A stretch of 64,000 nucleotides of DNA from Epithemia pelagica (GCA_946965045.2 OX337237.1:1364001-1428000); one strand, 5' to 3'. Positions 9,837 through 19,708 are shown, numbered from the stretch's first letter. Numbers and translations: made by a program. The notes: generated by a model not told the origin, from the letters alone.

Positions 9837-11278
9837 ATGGGATTGTTGACTCGACTTGCTCGCACCTTTTTCTTGAGCGGTTTGTCGGTGTTGACGTGCA
9901 GTGAATTGGAGATTCAACAGGAATCAGACAAGGACGGCAATGACAACAACAACAACCAAGATGCCACTCCGAATAATGCTGCTACTGGACAATTGGCCGA
10001 ACGGGGCTCTCTCAGTCGCTGGGTGCAACTGGTGAGCGTCGTATTTGATTTGTTGGATCTTTTTAATTTTGTCTTCGATATGATTTTTGCGATTCGGTTA
10101 TTTCAATTACCCGATTCCATCGCCTACGCGGCTCTCTTGTTGGCTGGAGCTCTCTTGGGTCGATTGGTCGTCTTTCGCGCCACAACCGTCATGTTTCGGG
10201 GAGGCATTGATTGGGCACCTCTTGGATTGCAATTCCCTACCAATCCAACAAAAACAAGCAAGCGTTTGCGCTCTTGTATTGCTTGCTCTTTAGTGAGACG
10301 GCAGTCTTTTTGTTGGAAGATTATCCTTCCTTGGTCGTCTATGCTCATTGGCCCGTCATCAACTTCCCACCCGCTCCCTTGGATACATTGGACAATTACA
10401 ATGTGGCCCTGAGTGCCGCCTCTCTCATTATCTTGATGGCTCTCTTTCTAGTGGCCATTGTCGCGTCCCTGTTCTTACTACAATGGAAGGAATGGACCCT
10501 ACGTGAGTATTGCATCAATGGGCTCAAAATTACCCTGTTTCTTGCAGGATGTGCCTTTTTGGCTCGCTACGTGATTGAAATGGTCATTGGAGCGGTGGAA
10601 TTCACCTTTCGAGATGAACGATCCGTCCCCTCCAATGAGATTTTGTTTATTGAATTGTGTGATGGTCAAACCTTGGAAACGCGGTACGAATTATGTAACG
10701 AACGCATCTTTGTGGTCAAGGTGGTGATTGCGTGGTTCACCGCGGCAATCTTTGTGGCCTATCTGTTTTTCAAACCCGCCACCTATGCGGTCGAAGAAAG
10801 CTTTTATACACGACACAAATCACGGGTCCACACCTTTTTGACCAGTGTCCGTACTTCCACGTTGCGGCAAAGTGAGGCCGCCGCAGCGGCCGACGACCCC
10901 GACCACCGCAGTTCCGGCCGGGCCACCCACACACCGACATCCTCCCAACTCGGGTCGACGCGACGAGACGACCCGAAACGAATCACCTTCCAGGAGAAAT
11001 TTGAAGATGAAGAGAATCAGGGGGAAACTCCTACCAAACAGGATACTACTAGAACGTCGTCCCAATCCGAGGTTCGACAAGTTTCCGTGTCAATGGGCCA
11101 TACCGAAGAAGACACGAACGAAAACATCAAGTCAGAAAAGAAGGCCAAGAAAAAGAAGAAAAAGAAAGGATCTTCACAAAAGACGAGGACCTCGTCGACT
11201 CCAAAAGAGCGAGTCGGCGAAGAGGAACAGGACGAACGTCGTAAGAAGAAAACAAGCATGTCGTTGCAGCAAAGCTAG
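9837..11278 (+). CDS. Multi-pass membrane protein of unknown function, frame interrupted
   Basis: The ATG at 9837 opens MGLLTRLARTFFLSG. Membrane segments follow, including FNFVFDMIFAIRLF and IAYAALLLAGALLGRLVVF in the first frame, then AFALLYCLLFSETAVFLLEDY, LSAASLIILMALFLVAIVASLFLL, ITLFLAGCAFLARYVIEM and VVIAWFTAAIFVAYLFF in a second frame offset by -1. The switch must occur between 10211, where the second frame opens after a TGA, and about 10280. Possible GT/AG introns of 71, 89 or 92 nt ending at 10258 keep frame, but their donors (GTCATG, GTCTTT, GTCGTC) are poor, so a frameshift is equally likely. The tail is disordered and highly basic (AKKKKKKKG). No function is recognised. Confidence 0.6.
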
Positions 11279-11737
11279 ACACGACATATCTACCAATTGC
11301 CACATCGAGTTGATCAAACAAGGACAAACTTGGTCTTTCCTCTGAGATTGTTATGGACGAGAACGAGGAATATACTCGTAGTCCCTGCTGAAGTTTGTGC
11401 CTGCTGTCTACTTGATCCTATCGGTGACATATGGTTTACTTGAATATGACGTTCGGTGGGTGAAATTAAAGTATGGACTTGATCGAATGGAAGAATGCGT
11501 TCTTTCTGAGACGCATCCTTTCTCTTGCCATGAATTCGCTCGCGGAGAGGCGGCTTCTTGCTAGTTTCTAGGTGCCTGCATGTGCATGAAGCTTATCAAT
11601 AGAAGGTAAAATAGTGTAGAAATGCAAATTATTATAGAGGAAAGCGGTCTCAATTGTTCCAGAAAGGGTTCCGGAAGCGGATATCCAAACTGGACGCACT
11701 TCTTACTGGATTTTCGTTTCGTGCTTCCACTAACTGT
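11279..11737. other. Intergenic stretch containing the left direct repeat of the CR unit
   Basis: It carries the 68-bp direct repeat at 11473-11540. No gene is supported in the rest. Confidence 0.5.
11473..11540 (+). repeat. Left direct repeat flanking the CR nuclease-kinase gene
   Basis: This 68-bp sequence, beginning ATGGACTTGATCGAATGG and ending CCATGAATTCGCT, recurs in the same orientation at 13734-13802 with only a few mismatches and one indel in the middle. Similarity stops abruptly at both ends. Confidence 0.9.
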
Positions 11738-13612
11738 CTAGAAAGCAGCCTCCCCATGATCTCTTGACAAGTGGGCTTCTAGATGTTGATAATGTTGGTT
11801 CAGGTACGTCTCCTTGTCCTCGTCACTGCTCCCTTTATCAAACGATTCTATATCCGCCAGATCGAACAGGAAGATTTTCTCATGTAACGTTCCCACATGG
11901 CGCCAGGCACGGTCCGTGTGCTTAAACATGAGATTCTTGGCAGTAAAGCGCTGCTTCAAATGTTCTCGTACTTTACGCGCATGTTCAGTAGTGCGATGTT
12001 GAATGTGTTGAAAAAACGGATGGACGACGCAAAAGAGATCGTTTTTGAGTTTGCACCAAAAACCGTTGTTCTGAAGTTCAGGATATACGATATGGAAGTT
12101 TCTCACTTCCCTTTTCACGAATTCTTTGGCCATGTTCTGGAATTCCTTTGTTGGAATCAGTTGGTGGTTGTCGTTGTATCGCCGAACAAAGGATTTCACA
12201 ACGCATTCGTCACCATTTTCGGTGACTGCTCTGAATGCCTTTGAAGTCAAACCGGAACCCAAAAACTCGGTTAGGAAAAAGGTATGACTTTCTCCAGCCA
12301 ACCTTCCAGCCAACGAGGGTGCTTGAGCTGGATTTCCACTACAAGTGATATTGAGCATTCCAGGTACCAAAGTTTTCCCATCCATTCTGATGACTCGTTT
12401 GTTCAGCAAATAGCCTTTTTTGAGTTCAACGAGCGCGGCCTTTGTTTTGTGAAATCCCACCAGGGCACAAAGTATGCCGTTGACAAAGGCAGGGATCATT
12501 TCGTGCATCTTCAGGGCCTGCGACATGGCCAGACTGCGAGAGCTTTCGTCAAATGTGTATCCAGCGTTGCTTGTGACTCGTTGTGACCTGCGGAAGGTGC
12601 TCTGAGTTGGCGAAATGCCTTGAACTGCACCAACCAAATCTTCCAAACCGCCTCGATGTTGACACAGAACTCTTCTCGTGTGATCATTCTCAATCCAGAC
12701 AATTCTCGTTTCATTAAAGGTAGTGATTGCCCCAAAAGGATTCGGATGGCCAAACGCAGTCATAGCGGAAAGCTGGGTGTGAACTTGGCCTTTCACGACT
12801 CCGAGGGAGTTGTCATTCAGAAGCTCTTTTACCGGTTTTTTCGTTTCTAATTCGAAAATCGGAAGGCCAGACATTACTTCGTACACGACGGCATGATCCA
12901 AAAGATTGGAGTCCAAATGCGATTCACGTCGCAGGTGAAGCTCTATGGATCCGTCTGTGGAACCAAGCGTGGAGAGTAGTGTGTTACAAATGGTAACTGC
13001 ATCCCCCAAGGCAGCGTGAGTCCAGCCTTGTACATCGTACTCATTTATGTAGGAAAAATCGCATGATTCAATCTTGGCCATGAGTTGCGACGCTCTCGTA
13101 TTTGCTTCAGTGAATGGAACTTGATGGATATGAAACTGACGATCGTCGCTCGGTACAAACGTATGCGAGCCCCGGTGAGACGTGTCGTTCACGTGGCAAA
13201 CAAGCTGGCACTTGTCAGAATAGACTGTGTCCAGACGCAAAGCTCCACAGATCGTTTTCTTCGCCAACTCCTCCTTAATCTTCGCCAGGGCCTCCGTCTT
13301 CTTCGCCAACTCCTCCTTAATCTTCGCCAGGGCCTCCGTCTTCTTCGCCAGGGCCTCCGTTTTCTTCGCCAAGGCCTCCTTCAATACCAACGTACGGTCA
13401 CAGAGAGAGACTAATTGCTCCTCCGGCACGTTCGCCCCCTGCCAGATCTCCACATATTTCCCTATCGTCGAATGGATTTCCCTGTCGGACACGTGGCGGT
13501 ATTTGGCTCTTTTCTGCGGCGATCCTACGATTTTGGCATAGATGGATTCTAAGCATAGTCTTCGTTGCTGGTTCCATCGAAAATGGGGGGCGAGAAGGGT
13601 GCCTATATCCAT
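11738..13612 (-). CDS. Crinkler-type (CR) REase-fold nuclease fused to a protein kinase-like domain
   Basis: This single-exon, 624-residue protein has four parts. Residues 1-75 are unassigned. Residues 78-120 are a heptad coiled coil of EALAKKT/EELAKIK units. Around 195-310 lies a nuclease-like core with Asp239 (LLDHAVVYE), an ELETKK motif (Glu256, Lys258) and a downstream Gln (GQVHTQL), the D-ExK-Q pattern of the restriction-endonuclease fold found in CR proteins. Residues 445-590 form a kinase-like domain: glycine loop LGSGLTSKAF, Lys473 in VVKSF, a catalytic-loop equivalent HTDRAWRHVG (Asp567) and LFDLAD (Asp584). This architecture is known from the Crinkler/CR family, seen as host-directed effectors in oomycetes and chytrids and as resident proteins in other eukaryotes. 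No canonical secretion header is present. The gene sits between direct repeats, suggesting mobility. Confidence 0.7.
   Translation of the reverse strand: MDIGTLLAPHFRWNQQRRLCLESIYAKIVGSPQKRAKYRHVSDREIHSTIGKYVEIWQGANVPEEQLVSLCDRTLVLKEALAKKTEALAKKTEALAKIKEELAKKTEALAKIKEELAKKTICGALRLDTVYSDKCQLVCHVNDTSHRGSHTFVPSDDRQFHIHQVPFTEANTRASQLMAKIESCDFSYINEYDVQGWTHAALGDAVTICNTLLSTLGSTDGSIELHLRRESHLDSNLLDHAVVYEVMSGLPIFELETKKPVKELLNDNSLGVVKGQVHTQLSAMTAFGHPNPFGAITTFNETRIVWIENDHTRRVLCQHRGGLEDLVGAVQGISPTQSTFRRSQRVTSNAGYTFDESSRSLAMSQALKMHEMIPAFVNGILCALVGFHKTKAALVELKKGYLLNKRVIRMDGKTLVPGMLNITCSGNPAQAPSLAGRLAGESHTFFLTEFLGSGLTSKAFRAVTENGDECVVKSFVRRYNDNHQLIPTKEFQNMAKEFVKREVRNFHIVYPELQNNGFWCKLKNDLFCVVHPFFQHIQHRTTEHARKVREHLKQRFTAKNLMFKHTDRAWRHVGTLHEKIFLFDLADIESFDKGSSDEDKETYLNQHYQHLEAHLSRDHGEAAF
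13262..13390 (+). repeat. 21/42-bp minisatellite inside the CR gene
   Basis: Near-identical 21- and 42-bp units repeat here and encode the Lys/Glu/Ala heptads of the coiled coil. The longer EELAKKTEALAKIK unit occurs twice. Heptad-length units keep both frame and coiled-coil register when copies are gained or lost. Confidence 0.8.
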
Positions 13613-13626
13613 CCGTGCGCGGTAGT

Positions 13627-13648
13627 CTAGGTAGGTCTACCTACCTAG
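13627..13648. repeat. 22-bp palindrome directly upstream of the CR gene
   Basis: Arms CTAGGTAGGT and ACCTACCTAG are perfectly inverted around a 2-nt centre, only 15 bases 5' of the CR start codon. It may be an operator-like site or the scar of a mobile element. Confidence 0.6.
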
Positions 13649-13733
13649 TCTAGATGAACATCTAATCAATGGACTATATACTCTAGCTGAAAGCTGAACA
13701 TCTACTGGACAAAAAGAGATATTCGGTTATTCA

Positions 13734-13802
13734 ATGGACTTGATCGAATGGAAGAATCCGTTCTCTTTCAGGACGCATCCTTTCTCTTGCCATGAATTCG
13801 CT
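13734..13802 (+). repeat. Right direct repeat flanking the CR nuclease-kinase gene
   Basis: This is the 69-bp partner of 11473-11540 in the same orientation. Together they bracket about 2.3 kb that contains only the CR gene. Confidence 0.9.
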
Positions 13803-14625
13803 ACTCTCGTGGTGATTTCCTTCTCCTTAGTTTTGTCATATAGAAGCTTCAAGACCCGCTTATTTTAGTATGCTCCCATCCGAATTCCCATCTTCAACGT
13901 AATATCTACAAACAAGTGTAGAGACTGATAGTGCTTGATCATCCAGGGATTGGAGGCGGTCGATGAGCTTGCCCTTCTTCTAAAAAGAAATGCTCCTTCT
14001 CCCAGGTCGGACTGGAGATAAAATAGGGGGTAGGGTTGACTTTCGAGGGTCAAGCGTCGCTCTTGGATCGCTGCCTTTTGGAGCCTTCCGTTGTATGACG
14101 ACGGGAAGGGGCCAAAATCCTTCCGTAGCCTCATAGTACCATACATACTCCCATCATTAATTTATAGCCAAGGTAATACAGGTAATAATGACTCGTGAAC
14201 CGTGAATGTGAAGGTCTGAGGTCGGTTCCGGACGCTGAGCCTGTTCTGGAATGCCGATCCGTCTCTTATTCAGATATAGTCTCTTTCATAGGGTTTCTTT
14301 TGTATCAGCGTATTCTATACATAGAGCTCCGTATGCGAGAACTGAGTAGATTGAACGAGTGGCTTGTGTTTCCGCTGATTCTTGAAAGGAACATTCCAAA
14401 GTATCGGGGAACTTTTTAAAGACGACGACAAAGCCAGGCTGAACGACTCAACAGCGAAATGAGATAATCATGGAGCAGCGTATAGTTGATTATACATACC
14501 ATTCGTCGAAAATCCCATGCTAGCTGTTGGGCTTTCTGAAGTGTAGTCGAGAAAACAATGACAAAAACACAGTTTCCACCGGGACAGCATCAGTTCTTTC
14601 AAGGGAGCCAACTTTTATGAACGGT
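13803..14625. other. Intergenic stretch without a supported gene
   Basis: A 93-codon minus-strand frame at 13865-14146 has no recognisable content. This region separates the right CR repeat from the 3' end of the AAA/TPR ATPase gene. Confidence 0.45.
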
Positions 14626-17600
14626 CTAACTGTGTTCTTGCTTGGAGTCTGCGGTAAACTCAAATGAACTTTCGCATATAACGTGAAAGACATCGGTTTC
14701 CTCCGCCATGAGATTGCATATGAGGGGCTCCAAATGAGAAACCTTCCCCAAAGCACCCCATTCAGAATACAAGTCCAACGCACGACGATAATGGTATCTT
14801 GCTTCATTGTTGTCTCCTATTCGAAAAGCATGAGCGGCACATCGTTCATGTGCTAGACCCTGGTAATTGGTAAAGCCGTTTCTTCCTGCCAGCAAAATCG
14901 CTACTTCATAATCTTTCTTGGCTTCCGCCAGGTTGCCATCCAACGAGGCCAGTTCTGCCTGAATGAGCGACTCCGCATATTGCACTGCAATGTTACCTCG
15001 CGAAGACCATGATTTCAACCGTGACAAAAACTTGCCTGCTAGCTCTTGTCTCTTCCTCTTTCCCCCAGAGTCTTGTAAGGAACGAGCTACTGAGATGCAA
15101 GAAAGAGCGCAATATATGTACATTTGTCCGTGGTGTGCAAGACCTGGTTTTTCTTTCTCTGCGCGGAATGCGTCGTACCCAGCAAGCTCCATCAAAGAGC
15201 CCACTTGCTGAAAATCATCGAACCAAAAGGCACATGCTAATCTTGTGCGACAAAGATGTCGGAATTCAACCTCGTATCGAATGTTTCCAGTGACAAGAGA
15301 AATAACTGCATTTATATCCAACACTTCACCTCCGAGTATATGTTTGCCATCACGCTGTGCAAGGTTAAGAACAAGCTGCCATGATATTTTTGAGCAAAGC
15401 ACATGTTTAGAGAGCTTCAAGCTCTCCATTTGAGCAACGTACTTGCTGAAGTCCTCCAGGATAAGCGGCAGTTTCGTTCCGGTAAAAATGCTGAATTCCG
15501 TTAGAAAGAAAATCGACCAAAATGCGGAATAGAGGTCCCCAGTTGCCAGACCAATATTGTACGCGCGCAGAAGCGGTTTCTTGCACGTTTCTAGCGGTGC
15601 TTGCATGCGCATAACAAACTGGTAGCAGAGGAACAAAGTGCGAGATTCGTTTTGACGAGACGTAAACGTCAAAGACAGATCCGCGTATTTCTTAGCCGAG
15701 GCATAGTCTCCAACAGAAACAAGCAAAATCCCAATACGAGCCAAAAGGGGAGCTGTCATATCTGCAATGCCGTTGTTCAGCGTCCACCGAAGCCCCTTGA
15801 GAAATGCGAGCGGCATCAATTTCGGATCACATTGATACGCGACAGTCCCCAATCGATCAATCAAGTAGACAACCCATACTTTGGAGGGATCTGATATCGG
15901 ACCAAGCTGCTTAATCCTAGCGATTGATCGATCCATGCCCGCCGATGTACGAAGTACTCCTGCCATTGTGAATAAAAAACGTTGGTGTTTCGGGAAGCTG
16001 CATCCAAGCTGTTCTAACAAATGCAGCGTCAAGTCTTTTGCCTCAGCAGTGCGGCCTTGAGCACTCAGCGAATCAAGATGAGCAATCGACACACGTCGCT
16101 TGTCTAGAAGAGTAATGGTTTTTTGTTTCGCAAGCAGAACATAGATTTCGTTCACTTTCTCATGCTGTCCAATACAAAAGCACCCTTCTGCCAATGAAGA
16201 GTAGAAGTCTAGAGCCAGCTTTTCATTAGTCTTCAGCGAATCTTCCGGCAATAAAGCAAGTCCCTTGGCCAAATATTCCGTCGACAACTTGAATGCAGAT
16301 GACGCAAGAGCTGTGTTTCCTGCTCGAAGATTGAGGCCAGCTATTTCCAAGCGCAATTTATCTTCCATACCAAGCCTATCAGCCCTTGTATTCAAGAGAT
16401 GAACGACAGAAAACAAGTGTTCACTTAACTCATCGCAAGAAAGCTCTTCAAATAAGAGAGATCCGACTTCGAATTGAATATCATCGAGCTCACTTTGGTC
16501 TACCAATTGAAACAATGCCTCCCTTATCTTGTCATGTTCCCAATGATAGACTCCAGCCTTTAGTGTTCTCAACAACCGTTCGTGTTCAAGAATCCCTGTT
16601 ATTGTCAAGACAGAGCTTCCATCTGTGGTAGTCGCCTCATTCCCAATTTTACCTTGATACTTCTCATACATGAGATTCAAGTCACCAATATTATTGCAGT
16701 AGTGACGGATCACAATCTCCAAGCTTGCCGAACTAAAGATTGTACCCAAACAAGCAGCTCGTGGGAGTAAGGTTTGAAGTTCTTCTGGAAACTCTTGAAG
16801 ACGCGCCAACAACATTGATACTACGTTCTCCGTTGCCATAGCATCTGATTGAATACTTGCCAAGTTCCACTTCCATTTGAACGAACCCAGGTCGAAGACC
16901 ATGTGCTTACTGGCAGTAAGCATGGTAAGGAACTGCTTGACATAAAACATATTCCCGCCAGTTTTGAAATGAACGAGCTTCGCAAGAGCAACAATATCTT
17001 CGTCAGTAGAGGAAATGAGAGATGCAAGGAAATCTTCCACCACAGCTTGTATTACATTCTGCAATTTCAGTTCTGTGATAGCCGCAGATATTGCACCAGT
17101 CCTTTGCTTTACTCGTTCAACTACTTGTCTGAATTCATGACTATCGCCCATTTCGTCCGATCGGTACGTTGTCACGAGAAACAAGGAATCGAGCTTCGGA
17201 TCCTTCATCAAGGCCTCAAGCATATCTAGTGAGGCTTGGTCTGCCCATTGCACATCATCAATTACCAGTGCGATTGTTCCAAACAAGGATGCTGTTTTGA
17301 AGAACTGGGAAAAAGCTTCGTGAAATGCTGGGCCGAGTTGCGCGTAATTTACTACGTGAGTTGGCGTTTCAGTTCGTTCGTCCGAAGCCTTTATGTTGTG
17401 CTGCAATTGTTGAATCTTTGGTAGGACAATTTCCAGCAATTCAAGACTTTCCTTCGTCAAGCTCGTACAGAACTGCTTTTGTACGTCTCTGTTTGAAAAC
17501 GAATAGCGTTTCGGAGGATCGGAAAGTATCTCACAAAGCAAATCGCATGCCTCGATGATTGCTCCGTAGGGTTGATTGTAGTCATATTTGAACTTGCCGC

Positions 17601-17919
17601 ATATGAAAAAACCAGCAGAAGTTGCAACCGTTTTTCGGACTTCTTGTGCCAACGCCGATTTACCAACACCCGGTTCTCCACCGATCAACACAATTTGCTT
17701 ACTGGGAACTTTTTGCGCTTGCTGATATTTTTCTTGTAGTACTTTGAGTTCCTGTTCACGGCCCAAGAAGTCGCATTTATCGAACTGCAGCTTGTCAATG
17801 GTGAAGCTCTCATCGCTCTTTCGATGGGCCAAGGATAATGATGAAGGACGTTGTGATTCGTCGAGTCTTTGATTGCTGCCAAGTAAGCTGATTTCGGCAG
17901 TTGGCGGCGTGTAAGACAT
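14626..17919 (-). CDS. AAA-type (AAA_16) ATPase with helical/TPR C-terminal region
   Basis: This 1097-residue single-exon protein has a P-loop NTPase of the AAA_16/STAND type. The domain opens FLGREQELKVL at residue 51, with Walker A GGEPGVGKSAL at 80-90, Walker B IALVIDDVQWAD at 216-227 and a sensor-like strand LFLVTTYRSDE. The order matches the ATPase of serine/threonine kinase PknK and MalT/LAL-type regulators. The rest is mostly alpha-helical with TPR-like repeats (GNTALASSAFKLSTEYLAKGLALLP, GDYASAKKYADLSLTF, GNLAEAKKDYEVAILLAGRNG, GDNNEARYHYRRALDLYSEWGALG). In protists this module often accompanies kinase or histidine kinase domains, but here neither is present. A cytosolic signalling switch with a protein-binding arm is inferred. 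Its C-terminus is repeated in the partial gene at 3-146. Confidence 0.85.
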   Translation of the reverse strand: MSYTPPTAEISLLGSNQRLDESQRPSSLSLAHRKSDESFTIDKLQFDKCDFLGREQELKVLQEKYQQAQKVPSKQIVLIGGEPGVGKSALAQEVRKTVATSAGFFICGKFKYDYNQPYGAIIEACDLLCEILSDPPKRYSFSNRDVQKQFCTSLTKESLELLEIVLPKIQQLQHNIKASDERTETPTHVVNYAQLGPAFHEAFSQFFKTASLFGTIALVIDDVQWADQASLDMLEALMKDPKLDSLFLVTTYRSDEMGDSHEFRQVVERVKQRTGAISAAITELKLQNVIQAVVEDFLASLISSTDEDIVALAKLVHFKTGGNMFYVKQFLTMLTASKHMVFDLGSFKWKWNLASIQSDAMATENVVSMLLARLQEFPEELQTLLPRAACLGTIFSSASLEIVIRHYCNNIGDLNLMYEKYQGKIGNEATTTDGSSVLTITGILEHERLLRTLKAGVYHWEHDKIREALFQLVDQSELDDIQFEVGSLLFEELSCDELSEHLFSVVHLLNTRADRLGMEDKLRLEIAGLNLRAGNTALASSAFKLSTEYLAKGLALLPEDSLKTNEKLALDFYSSLAEGCFCIGQHEKVNEIYVLLAKQKTITLLDKRRVSIAHLDSLSAQGRTAEAKDLTLHLLEQLGCSFPKHQRFLFTMAGVLRTSAGMDRSIARIKQLGPISDPSKVWVVYLIDRLGTVAYQCDPKLMPLAFLKGLRWTLNNGIADMTAPLLARIGILLVSVGDYASAKKYADLSLTFTSRQNESRTLFLCYQFVMRMQAPLETCKKPLLRAYNIGLATGDLYSAFWSIFFLTEFSIFTGTKLPLILEDFSKYVAQMESLKLSKHVLCSKISWQLVLNLAQRDGKHILGGEVLDINAVISLVTGNIRYEVEFRHLCRTRLACAFWFDDFQQVGSLMELAGYDAFRAEKEKPGLAHHGQMYIYCALSCISVARSLQDSGGKRKRQELAGKFLSRLKSWSSRGNIAVQYAESLIQAELASLDGNLAEAKKDYEVAILLAGRNGFTNYQGLAHERCAAHAFRIGDNNEARYHYRRALDLYSEWGALGKVSHLEPLICNLMAEETDVFHVICESSFEFTADSKQEHS

Positions 17920-18322
17920 TCACATTTCGAAGCAAGACAAGAGATGCGATATGGATATCTTTCGCCGTTCAGGTCCGCCTTGGTGTGTACGGATACATAC
18001 GAATATGACACAAGAAATAAAGAAAGTTGACTCCGGTGGGAAGGAAAACAAACTGTGACTGACTGTCATGGCCAAAAGCCAAAAGCCAAAACACCATTCC
18101 TAATTCCTACTCCCTACCTCTAGCTAGCCGTCGCCGTCGCGCTTTGCCAAAGGTCTTATAGTAGTCTTAGGGATAGAGTTAAATAATTCATTTGTCGCTC
18201 CTTAGTCGATTGAGGTCGCACTTCCGACTGGATAAAGAGGTCAACGTCAACAGACATCGGATGAGATGTGATTACAATGGTGTTGGTGTGGATGCGAATG
18301 AACAGGCCTTTCTCTCCCCAAC
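17920..18322. other. Divergent promoter region
   Basis: About 400 bases separate the ATG of the AAA ATPase (minus strand) from that of the glycosyltransferase (plus strand), so both promoters must lie here. AAAAGCC-type words repeat in tandem near 18070-18092. Confidence 0.5.
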
Positions 18323-19708
18323 ATGATTCGATTCCGAGGTCATCACACTGAAATCGTGGAGGGTGATGAAATGGCGTCTGCAGAATCAGGGATGAATTCC
18401 CCACCAAAGGCACAACAACAAACAGCCACCGCACACGCAGTTGGTAGTAGCCAAGAGTTGTTGACACCTTGTCGACCTGAACTTCGACGGAAACGGCGTC
18501 CAGTATCGATCGATCGGCACCGGGCTGTTGTCGTCTTGTGTCATCGCATCAGGGATGTTATTCGACGGTTTGTAGATCCCTCGTCCGTGTCCGGTGGTGA
18601 TAGTTCTGTGGCCGTTGGTGGCAGAGTCTTTCGATGGATGGCACTGCTCTTTGCTATACTGGTCGTTGGTACACTATTGGCATTTGTTATATTCTTTTTG
18701 GTATGGACATTCAAACATTCCCAATGTTACACGAGAGAAGCCGGTGTGGAATGGGAAGAAGGGCCATCGCATGATATGATTCGTCCCTGTCCAGCGGTGA
18801 TGTACGAGACCCTCCAACAACGACAACAAGGTGATGGTGACTCACCACACATTTGTATCACAACCTTGACCGATGAAAAATCTCCCAGTTGGTGGCAACG
18901 GTCGATGAGATGTCGAGATTTTGATAAGGTGGGCCGTTTGACGTGGCCTATTCGACAAGCCTATGCCGACAAACATGGATATACGCTGGTTGATTTCAGC
19001 AGTCACATTGATAGCAGCCGTCCACCAGCATGGAGCAAAATCAAGGCTGTCCAAAGTCTCCTTCCACCAAAAGATGGCAAAAGTAGCATACGCTCTCCAC
19101 GGAAGGATTCGGCAAACTCAATCGATGATCATCGTTCTTGTGATTGGATTTTCTGGATGGATGCGGATACGATCATTATGAATTCCTCCATTCGCATCGA
19201 GTCCTTTCTTCCCAAAACGGATGACACTTTAATCGATTTGATTGTCACAATGGACCGACGATTCACGGCCAATTCAGGTGCCTGGTTGCTCCGAGCTAAC
19301 TCGACATGGTCTCGCGAATTCTTGGAACAATGGTGGAACATGGAGAGCTGGGTTCGCCCGTCGGGACTAAGTTTGTCAGGAGACAACGCCGCTTTTGGAG
19401 AATTAGTCAACAACAAAATGAAAATGACCGAGAAGGAACAAGAACTAGAGGTAACCGAAACGAAAGGATCCGTCTCCTCCCACATTCAAATGGTTCCTCG
19501 CTGCACCTTCAATTCGTTTGGTGTGTATCTTCAAGCGGCCAAGGCAAAACAGTTGCGCAAAGCTTCGTCAACGCAAAACGACGCATGGGCTGTGGAAGAA
19601 TGGTATCAGTCTCCAAACTTTTATTATAAGGGCGACTTTGTTGCGCACGCATCCGGTATTGATCAAAAAGCGGCGGGCATTGAAATGCTTTTGAAACGAG
19701 CGCAATAG
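18323..19708 (+). CDS. GT34-like glycosyltransferase, type II Golgi membrane protein
   Basis: This 461-residue protein has a cytosolic, basic N-terminus and one membrane anchor at about residues 104-128 (WMALLFAILVVGTLLAFVIFF), followed by a lumenal catalytic domain. That domain carries the GT34 signatures: GYTLVDFS before the donor site, the DxD-type WIFWMDADTIIMNSSI, and the acceptor-side block FTANSGAWLLRANSTWSREFLEQWW with GDNAAF. GT34 enzymes transfer galactose, xylose or mannose from a nucleotide sugar onto glycans in the Golgi. The actual sugar cannot be predicted. The length is typical for the family. The first Met at 18323 is used; a second Met at residue 17 is also possible. Confidence 0.8.
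   Translation: MIRFRGHHTEIVEGDEMASAESGMNSPPKAQQQTATAHAVGSSQELLTPCRPELRRKRRPVSIDRHRAVVVLCHRIRDVIRRFVDPSSVSGGDSSVAVGGRVFRWMALLFAILVVGTLLAFVIFFLVWTFKHSQCYTREAGVEWEEGPSHDMIRPCPAVMYETLQQRQQGDGDSPHICITTLTDEKSPSWWQRSMRCRDFDKVGRLTWPIRQAYADKHGYTLVDFSSHIDSSRPPAWSKIKAVQSLLPPKDGKSSIRSPRKDSANSIDDHRSCDWIFWMDADTIIMNSSIRIESFLPKTDDTLIDLIVTMDRRFTANSGAWLLRANSTWSREFLEQWWNMESWVRPSGLSLSGDNAAFGELVNNKMKMTEKEQELEVTETKGSVSSHIQMVPRCTFNSFGVYLQAAKAKQLRKASSTQNDAWAVEEWYQSPNFYYKGDFVAHASGIDQKAAGIEMLLKRAQ

Noticed and set aside
10032-10258. 227-nt intron that would fix the frame of the membrane-protein gene
   Set aside because: Phase and a good GTGAGC donor fit, but the removed part encodes plausible membrane helices without stops and the acceptor lacks a pyrimidine tract.
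13865-14146. 93-codon minus-strand frame right of the CR unit
   Set aside because: It has no recognisable motif and no neighbouring evidence; length is within chance expectation.
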